A stretch of 64,000 bases of DNA from Channa striata. Its lineage: Eukaryota; Chordata; Actinopteri; Anabantiformes; Channidae. Below the pieces are notes generated by a model that saw only the letters and a list, made by a program, of their open reading frames with translations, made no database searches and had not been told where the DNA came from. How positions within the stretch are numbered: the stretch's first letter is position 1; every line of letters starts with the position of its first letter. Below are positions 56,758-64,000 of the stretch, one piece after another. Made by a program: the position numbers and the translations under genes. The DNA lies in assembly GCA_033026295.1 (NCBI GenBank), contig CM065185.1, forward strand, positions 248,001 through 312,000. The letters are read 5' to 3'.

Positions 56758-57385
56758 AGGCTGCATTTGACTGCATGTGTATGATCACCTAATATAAAGA
56801 CAAATAATTTGAGGTAAGCGTTACAGTAATATAATGTCTCACCATTGGACATGACAGTGATAAGATATTACTCTAATGTATCTTTTTAGTTGTACCATAG
56901 TTCAAATACATTTTTTTATTTACATTTGATATAACATTAACTGTTACCTGTTACATTTGCAACAGTTACATTTGTAACAGTTAACTTTGACTTAACTATG
57001 ACTTACAGCCTAGCACTGCTAATATTTCTATTTGTGTTTTTTTTTTTTTGGTATCCTCCTAATAGATGTATTAATATAGAAGGAAATAAAAGTTAAAAAT
57101 TCATATTATATTGTGTGAATTTTCGATTTTGAAAAAAAAGGAGTTAGAATGGCCTGTATTTCAAACAAAACCATCTGGGAGAAGAACTGACACACATAAA
57201 AGTATAACACACTGTGAGCAATTAAGCTCACACACATCAAATGGAGTCTAGCATGCATCAATAAAAATAAATTCATGCAAGTCTGAAAAACAGTGGTAGT
57301 AAAATGAATCCTTTTGGAATGCATTACAGAATAAAAAAACAAAGTTCATACATACAAGCTTTAAAAACAAAACTGTTTAGTTTGA

Positions 57386-57428
57386 AGTGAAATGATCCCT
57401 GTTTTAGTTGCTTGGGGATCATTTCACT
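57386..57428. repeat. 14-bp-arm inverted repeat
   Basis: Arms 57386-57399 (agtgaaatgatccc) and 57415-57428 are perfectly complementary with a 15-nt spacer. Function unknown; too short for a typical microRNA precursor. Confidence 0.6.
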
Positions 57429-60344
57429 GCGAGTCTAATTTCTCAATTATTTATAGAGAAACACTTCAGCAACCCAAAGAGGATGGCAGACATAAATATG
57501 AACAAAAGGATAGAAACAGAGAGATGGGAGGGACCAGTCTACTTATCATGCTCTCTTCCTGTCCACATTATTATTCCTCCATCTCCATTTTCATCATTCC
57601 ATCTCCAGCCCTCCTTTCAGTCTACACTACATCACTGAATATTAATGGCAGTCTGGAAAGAGGTGCATTTCCCAATCTAAATCTGGCACCTTTTCCTGCA
57701 TTTCTAAATTGATTGATGTTGCTATTTTCTCCTAGTAACCTCTGATGTTTAGCCAACTATAGACAGGTAAACAAAATCAGATTACAGTAGGTCATCTCTT
57801 TTTTGGCACTTGTGGTTTAAAGGTTAGCAAAGCAAGTCTGTGACCCCACAACTGCTCCAGTGGAGCTATGCAATTTCCAGCAGATTAGATGGTGATTGTA
57901 CTGGTAAGCTTCTGGGTGAAAATGTGTGTAAAGACAAAATTATGCCTCACTGAACATACACATAAACCATAGACCTTTGCAGAGAAGGGTGTAATGGCAA
58001 TTCTAAGCCATGGAGGCTGGCAGACGAGCTGGCTTGCACAACTCCTAAATTTTAACATGTTGGGCATATCTCTTGCTGTAATTTTTCCTACTCTCCATTC
58101 AATGATTGAGTATAGTAATTTGTTTGTAGTCTACTTCTTGAGATAATTGTGGTTTGTTAATGCAACATTGCCTTTAATGAACAAGTAAATCTGTCTTGCA
58201 ACTAAATCGGAAACGCAAGCAAACATTTCTGACAATAACCTGCAACCTAAATTTGCTTAAATGCAGCACACACTATAATGCTATGTTAACGGGAAAACGT
58301 TATCAGAATATTTCTGTAAAAGAGGGGTTACTTTACTTTAACTACAATGAAAACAGAAAAGTTAATAAACTACACAAAGACAAATTGAAGGCCAGATTCA
58401 TATTCATTCAACTCTGTCCTAAGAAAGTAGTCAGAGGACCGTATGACATATAGGAGAAACTTGGTTTATGATATATCTTATTTCCCTTCAACAGATCTGT
58501 ACCCACACTACAGATGTGCACACAGTTCTGTTAATAAAATAACTAGAGATAGGAACATGTACACTTTCCGCACTTTCTAATTACAAATCTATGATGCTGT
58601 CCATCTGTCCATCAACACCTCATCTAAAAACTCTATTAGGAATTGTGACTTTTTAAAAGTTATATATTGACAGCAACTTTAGGCTTTGTGTTATTTTGAC
58701 AAAGATAACAGATCTTTTCTATGTATTAGTTTTTATCTGTAGATTATGTCTCAAAACTGGTCAGAATGCAAGCCTACATGCTCTTACCAGGTTAATTGCA
58801 ACACAATCCACTTTCCAAAAATTTGTGCCTCATAAAATCAACTACCCAGTCACTGGAGCAAGAAGAAAGGGAGATTGTCTTCTTATGATAATAACATTTT
58901 CAACGATTACCTTTGCAATTTGCACTAATGAAACTCTCAGTGATTACAGTTTCTCCTCTACTCACCCCCCTCTGCACATACGACTTACATAATGTGCATG
59001 AAACATGTAAAATCACTAGCATATTTACATGTCAGCAGGTATTGTATGGAATATATGGGTCAGCTAATCTGAATTTTAAATAGCAGCATTTAGTTATATC
59101 ACTCTGTTTCTTGAAAATGTATTGACTATTATTATTAGATTATCTTCATAGCTGAAAAAATATATTACTTTATTTACATGTTCTATTCTAAAAAAGATTG
59201 AGTGAAGGGTGGGTCAGCACTTCCAGCAGCTGTTAACGTTTAATACTGGTGGTTGTTCATTTAGACTGACATAATCCATTCTGAACTGACCCCTGGTTTT
59301 TGTGAAACTGTGTGTGGTGTATTGACATCTGTGTCACTGATTCTTTGTATCTGCTCCGACATCTAAAAAGTGTTCCATAACAACTAGCCTCTACTGCTAC
59401 CTGCCTTTGAGGTGGCTATCTTTGGCTAAAAGGTTTAGCTAAAAAAAGGCTGGTTAATGTTTAATGCAGTACATCCTACACATCATACAGAGTAATTTTA
59501 CAGTGAGTATAATTACTACTTTTAATAGCCCAGAGGAAGGGGTCAAATTCTCATTATACTTGGATGGTGAATGAAGTATTTGCTTTTAAAGTGAAATGCG
59601 GCTTTCAGGCTCACTTATACAAAATGACTGACTGCAAAAAGCATGGCATTCTTTTATCTTTGTTGTTCAGCCCAGCTATGGGCTTGTGTTTTTGTTGCAT
59701 GGCAACCAGCAAATTCAGCTTAGGTAATCAGCTATAAATAATTTAAACAATACTGATACAGACCATGATATAGGCCCACTAGAAACTTCCCATGCAGCAC
59801 AGTCTTCCTCATAAGCTCCTATTTTCTCCTCAGAAATAACTGCTGATGACATAAAACCAGTGGGGTGTCCTCCATGTATATCATTTAAAGGGTCACTCCT
59901 GCATCTGTCTTTGTCAGGAGATAACGAGAATAGTTAAGTGCACAGAGAGTTACTGCCCAAGAGCAACTAGCAATGTAAACGCATAGCTGGAACTGTTCCA
60001 CCTACAGTGAAAACAACTAGAAAAGACTGCCCTCTGCTGCTGAAAGCATGTCTTGTGTGATCTGCATGGTACTTTCCTTCTATCACCCCACACTCACAGG
60101 CAGTACAGTACTACTGTACTGTTAGTACAGTAGGCTAACAACATGACTGGCATTATTAAGTTAAATGTAAGATATAACCAGGACTTGGACTTTTTTAACA
60201 ATTTTTGTAACTCCATTTTTAACCAGATTTAGTCTAAAAAAAGGAATTTCAAAGGCAACTTCCTCCTCTTTCCACTTAATTTTTCTGCTTCTAACCTGCT
60301 GCGCAGCAAACAAAAACACTTGGAAGCAGTCCTCATGCTGATAC

Positions 60345-60575
60345 CTGCAGAATTATCCATTGGGCGGATTCCTGGCCCACCAGAAGAATATGGATCACTA
60401 GTTTTAATCAGCCCACTGGCATTACTGGTGCTTTTGTTGTCCAGACCAAACAGGCCTGAACACTTCTGGGGATCCGTAGCTGAGCCAAACCCAGACTGGA
60501 CAAGAGTGGAGTTGTTACTGGTCTGAAATGGTGTCAGGGGCCCCTTTGTTCCTCCTATCCCAGATTGAGAGAAGC
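60345..60575 (-). CDS. map4: map4 projection-domain exon (most 5' in window)
   Basis: This 231-nt exon follows a pyrimidine-rich acceptor (tttcctccatcag at 60576-60588) and ends at CAG|GTATCAG (60345/60344). It begins with two bases of a split codon and ends with one, which fits the start of the next exon at 53377. It encodes about 77 residues rich in Gly, Ser, Thr and Asn, with no recognised fold. Short motifs PFQT and GLFGLDN recur in similar form in the exon at 26384-27847. The lack of an in-frame start makes it internal. An RTE retrotransposon begins only about 115 nt upstream of the acceptor. Assignment to map4 rests on strand, phase and composition, since no conserved domain is present. 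Confidence 0.6.
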
Positions 60576-60660
60576 CTGATGGAGGAAAAAAACACAGGGT
60601 TACAATCAAAAGATACAACTACTGTATGCAATATAGAGGATAGTTTCTGTGTATTATTTG

Positions 60661-60689
60661 GTAATAATAATAACAATAATAATAATAAT
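60661..60689 (+). repeat. TAA microsatellite at RTE junction
   Basis: AATAATAATAACAATAATAA-type run directly before the 5' end of RTE copy E. Confidence 0.8.
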
Positions 60690-63190
60690 TGGGTGATGGT
60701 GAACATAGTCAGTGGGTATGCTCCACAAGTTGGCTGTGAGTTAGAAGATAAGGAGAGATTCTGGAGTGAGTTTGATGAGGTTGTAGAGAGTATCCCCAGA
60801 GGAGAGAGACTAGTTGTTGGAGCAGACTTCAATGGGCATGTTGGTGAGGGGAACAGAGGTGATGAGGAGGTTATGGGCAGGTTTGGTGTTAAGGAAAGGA
60901 ATCCAGAAGGACAGATGGTAGTGGACTTTGCTAAGAGGATGGAAATGGCTGTAGTTAACACTTACTTCCAGAAGAGAGAGGAACACAGAGTGACATACAA
61001 GAGTGGAGGTAGGATTACACAGGTGGACTACATTCTATGTAGACTAGGTCATTTGAGAGAGGTTAGTGACTGTAAAGTGGTGGTAGGAGAGAGTGTAGCC
61101 AGACAGCACCGCATGGTGGTGTGTAAGATGACTCTGGTGGTCAGGAAGAAGAAGAGAGGAAAGACAGAAAAGAAGACCAAGTGGTGGAAGCTAAAGAATG
61201 AAGAAACTTGTGAGGAATTCAGGCAGAATTTGAGACAGGCTTTGTGTGGTCAGGAAGAGCTTCCAGATGACTGGGAAACTACAGCAGAGGTAATCAGGGA
61301 AACAGGTAAGAAGGTGCTTGGTGTGTCATCTGGAAAGAAGAAAAATGATAAAGACACTTGGTGGTGGAATGAGGAAGTACAGGACTGCATCCAGATGAAG
61401 AGGTTAGCTAAAAGGAAGTGGGATGTAGAAAGGACTGGGGAAAGTAGACAGGAGTACAAGGAGCGCAGCGCAGAGTGAAGAGGGAGGTGGCAAAGGCCAA
61501 ACAGAAAGCTTACGATGAGCTGTATGACAGGTTAGACACGAAGGAAGGAGAGAAGGACTTGTACAGGATAGCCAGACAGAGAGATAAGGATGGGAAAGAT
61601 GTGCAACAGATAAGGGTGATTAAAGACAGAGATGGAAAGGTGCTAACAAGCCAGGAGAGTGTGCAGAGAAGATGGAAGGAGTATTTTGAGGAGCTGATGA
61701 ATGAGGAAAATGACAGGGAAAGAAGGGAGGAAGATGTGGATGCTGTGGAGCAGGAAATAGCAGAGATTAGGAAGGATGAGTTGAGGAAGGTTCTGAAAAG
61801 GATGAAGAGCGGAAAGGCTGTTGGTCCTGATGACATACCTGTGGAGGTGTGGAAGTGCCTAGGAGAGACAGCAGTGAATTTTCTGACAGGTCTGTTTAAC
61901 AGGATTTTAGAGAGTGAGAAGATGCCTGAGGAATGGAGGAGAAGCGTTCTGGTGCCGATCTTTAAGAACAAAGGGTGACACGCAGAACTGTAGCAACTAC
62001 AGAGGGATAAAGCTGATGAGCCACACAATGAAGCTGTGGGAAAGAGTAGTGGAGGCCAGGCTTATGAAGGAGGTGGAGATTTGTGAGGTGGAGATTTGCA
62101 GTATGGTTTCATGCCCCGTAAGAGCACAACTGATGCCATTTTCGCTTTGAGGTTGTTGATGGAAAAGTACAGAGATGGTCAGAAGGAGCTGCATTGTGTC
62201 TTTGTGGATTTAGAGAAGGCGTATGACAGGGTGCCGAGGCAGGAGCTGTGGTACTGTATGAGGATGTCAGGAGTGGCAGAGAAGTACGTCAGAGTAGTTC
62301 AGGACATGTATGAGAGAAGCATGACGGTGGTGAACTCCTCTGTAGGTCAGACAGAGGAGTTCAAGGTGGAGGTGGGATTACACCAAGGATCGGCTTTGAG
62401 TCCCTTCTTTTTTGCTATGCTGATGGACAGGTTGACAGATGAGGTCAGACACAAATCTCCCAGATGACATTGTGATTTGCAGTGAGAGTAGAGAGCAGGT
62501 GGAGGAACAGCTGGAGAGGTGGAGGTTTGCTCTGGAAAGAAGAGGCATGAAAGTCAGTCGTAGCAAGACAGAAACATGTGTGTAAACGAGAGGGAGCAAG
62601 GTAGAAGTGTGAGGTTACAGGGGGCTGAGGTGAAGAAGGTGCAGGAGTTTAAGTACCTGGGGTCAACAGTTCAGTGTGATGGAGAGTGTGGAAAAGAGGT
62701 GAAGAGGCGAGTGCAGGCGGGTTGGAATGGGTTGAGGAAAGTGTCAGGAGTGTTGTGTGACAGAAGAGTGTCAGCTAGACTCAAAGGAAAGGTGTACAGG
62801 ACAGTGGTGAGACCAGCTCTGCTCTATGGTATAGAGACAGTAGCAGTGAGAAAGAGACAAGAGGCAGAGATGGAAGCAGCAGAGATGAAGATGTTGAGGT
62901 TCTCCTTAGGAGTGACAAGGTTGGATAGAATAAGGAACGAGTTCATCAGAGGGACAGCACACGTTGCCTGTGTTAGCAACAAAGTCAGAGAGGCCAGATT
63001 GAGATGGTTTGGACATGTGCAGAGGAGGGATAGTGAATATATTGGTAGAAGGATGTTGGAGATGGAGCTGCCAGGCAAGAGGGCAAGAGGACGACCAAGG
63101 AGGAGATAGAGTGAAGTGGAAAAGGATGATTCGCTGTGGCGACCCCTGATGGGAAAAGCCTAAAGAGTAGTAGTAGTAGTAGTAGTACTA
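60690..63190 (+). mobile_element. RTE-clade LINE copy E, 5'-truncated
   Basis: Begins in the endonuclease (SGYAPQVGCELEDKERFW, VVGADFNGHVGEGNRGDEEV, VVDFAKRMEMAVVNTYFQKR, RITQVDYILC) and stays open to 61478. The linker and RT start are at 61475-61978 (KAVGPDDIPVEVWKCLGETA) and the RT core at 62096-62467. A 15-bp tandem duplication near 62071-62100 and a roughly 17-nt deletion just before the catalytic Asp codons (about 62460) destroy the enzyme. The C-terminal part is at 62576-63109 (YLGSTVQCDGECGKEVKRRV, LRWFGHVQRRDSEYIGRRML). It ends with GGCGACCCC near 63138 and an AGT repeat tail. It is antisense to map4. Confidence 0.9.
63162..63189 (+). repeat. AGT repeat tail of RTE copy E
   Basis: About eight AGT units follow the RTE 3' end. 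RTE elements typically end in short tandem repeats rather than poly(A). Confidence 0.85.
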
Positions 63191-63191
63191 G

Positions 63192-64000
63192 GTATTATTT
63201 GGTAACAAACCATGACCATAAGGGCCTGACTGAAGCAGAGACAAAGAAAAAGAAAGAGGGAAAAGCAAGAGTGACAATGTGAAAAATGAGGAAATAAATA
63301 GAATAATAGGTAATAATAATACCTGCACTTGTTCTACTGTCACAGAAAAGAACTGGTCTTATATTTCGTGAGAACTTCTTAAGAGAATACACACTTCACA
63401 GTGTAAAACTGACAATTTATTTAGCTGTAAATATTATATATTTCTGTAATTAACAGCCCAGTTCCCCTCTTTCCTCTGGCAGCTGTCTATGAATCTAATT
63501 GCAAAAAAATGCATTATAAATCCATCTACTAGCCCACATCAAACCCAAGCTTAATACCAGTTATAGTAAGAATAATTAAAATTCTCTTACATGACATTAT
63601 GAGAAATGGCTGCAACTGGAAACATGTAACATGTATGACAGTAGATACATTGTCTGTCTCTGTCCTGATTGTGTGAAGAGTATTCTTATGTACAATTGGG
63701 ACTTCAAAAGGGAACCTTACTCAAATCTATAAAAGGCCACAGGGTTTTACACAGCATCAGTATTTGCTGCCCTGGGTAGATTGTTTTTGAGTAGCTAGCT
63801 TAAATCCTAAATTATTCTTATTGATCATTAAATAGTAGTATTAGACAGATAAGAATTTAAACATGGCATACAGTACATTTGTATTTAATTGTGTAGTGTA
63901 AGACCACATTGAATGTTTTAGTATCTTCAGTGACCAGTGTCATTCAATGTATAGTATGTTTATATCGTTGGATGTAGAGGTTGTAGTCCCCAGTCAGAAG
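63192..64000. other. Upstream map4 intron, nothing recognised
   Basis: AT-rich DNA between RTE copy E and the window end. No exon or repeat could be supported. Confidence 0.4.

Larger units (their letters stand above)
55650..60340. other. map4 intron, no gene recognised
   Basis: AT-rich intron between the two most 5' exons. It contains two short perfect inverted repeats (56727-56757 and 57386-57428) and a T run near 57040. No exon with suitable splice phase was found. Confidence 0.4.
3027..60575 (-). other. map4: map4 locus (13 exons, both ends probably incomplete)
   Basis: Microtubule-associated protein 4 binds and stabilises microtubules in the cytoplasm through tau-type repeats. The exons were assembled by reading AG/GT sites on the minus strand and checking codon phase at each junction; all twelve junctions agree. 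MAP4 is preferred over tau or MAP2 because a spacer exon separates repeats 1 and 2 and because the N-terminal side has very large exons. Human MAP4 also has a spacer there. No initiator exon is seen above 60575 and no clear terminal exon below 3027, so both ends probably lie outside. The introns carry nearly all the transposons in the window. Paralogue identity (for example a or b copy after the teleost duplication) cannot be decided here. Confidence 0.85.

Noticed and set aside
1..64000. CRISPR arrays, tRNA or rRNA genes, prokaryotic operons
   Set aside because: No regularly spaced repeats, no cloverleaf with A/B boxes recognised, and the gene structure is vertebrate.

Overview
This window looks like a stretch of a teleost fish genome. 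It is AT-rich, intron-dominated vertebrate DNA carrying one split gene on the minus strand. The introns hold a mix of transposons characteristic of fish: RTE-clade and L2-clade LINEs, a DIRS tyrosine-recombinase retrotransposon, a BEL/Pao LTR element, and short dispersed repeats. No prokaryotic, organellar, CRISPR or RNA-gene signal was seen.

Host gene. Thirteen minus-strand exons between 60575 and 3027 fit a microtubule-associated protein 4 (map4) gene of the MAP2/MAP4/tau family. All splice sites are AG/GT and every exon-exon codon phase agrees. The 5' side (60345-60575, 52181-53377, 26384-27847) encodes a long, low-complexity Ser/Thr/Pro/Gly-rich projection region. A Lys/Glu-rich exon follows (18082-18449), then basic Pro/Ala/Thr-rich exons (16853-17041, 15091-15193, 13972-14031). 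The four-repeat tubulin-binding domain comes next: R1 at 13621-13877, a spacer exon at 8185-8244, R2 at 5496-5588, R3 at 3609-3690 and R4 at 3418-3527. A C-terminal tail exon lies at 3027-3213. The true 5' end (above 60575) and probably the last exon (below 3027) are outside the window. An ATG at 28004 with a possible promoter near 28420 suggests an internal first exon for a shorter isoform.

Mobile DNA. There are five decayed copies of one RTE-clade LINE: 1362-2598 minus, and 23010-25590, 30950-33606, 54018-55645 and 60690-63190 plus. There are three pieces of an L2-clade LINE (8648-10537 minus, 25735-26072 plus, 43538-43615 minus) and one badly deleted jockey/CR1-type LINE (21870-22965). A 5.6-kb DIRS element (34579-40182) keeps inverted terminal repeats, an internal complementary region, recognisable reverse transcriptase and RNase H regions, and a complete tyrosine recombinase. 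A BEL/Pao element (43634-48466) has a 5' LTR but only 21 bp of its 3' LTR, and carries a nested 106-bp insertion with a 4-bp target duplication.

No wholly new system could be shown. The points most worth a second look are the candidate internal map4 promoter and first exon, the large projection-domain exons with recurring short Phe-containing motifs, the DIRS terminal architecture, a four-copy 87-bp in-frame repeat in the DIRS gag region, and an unexplained plus-strand ORF at 33852-34271.
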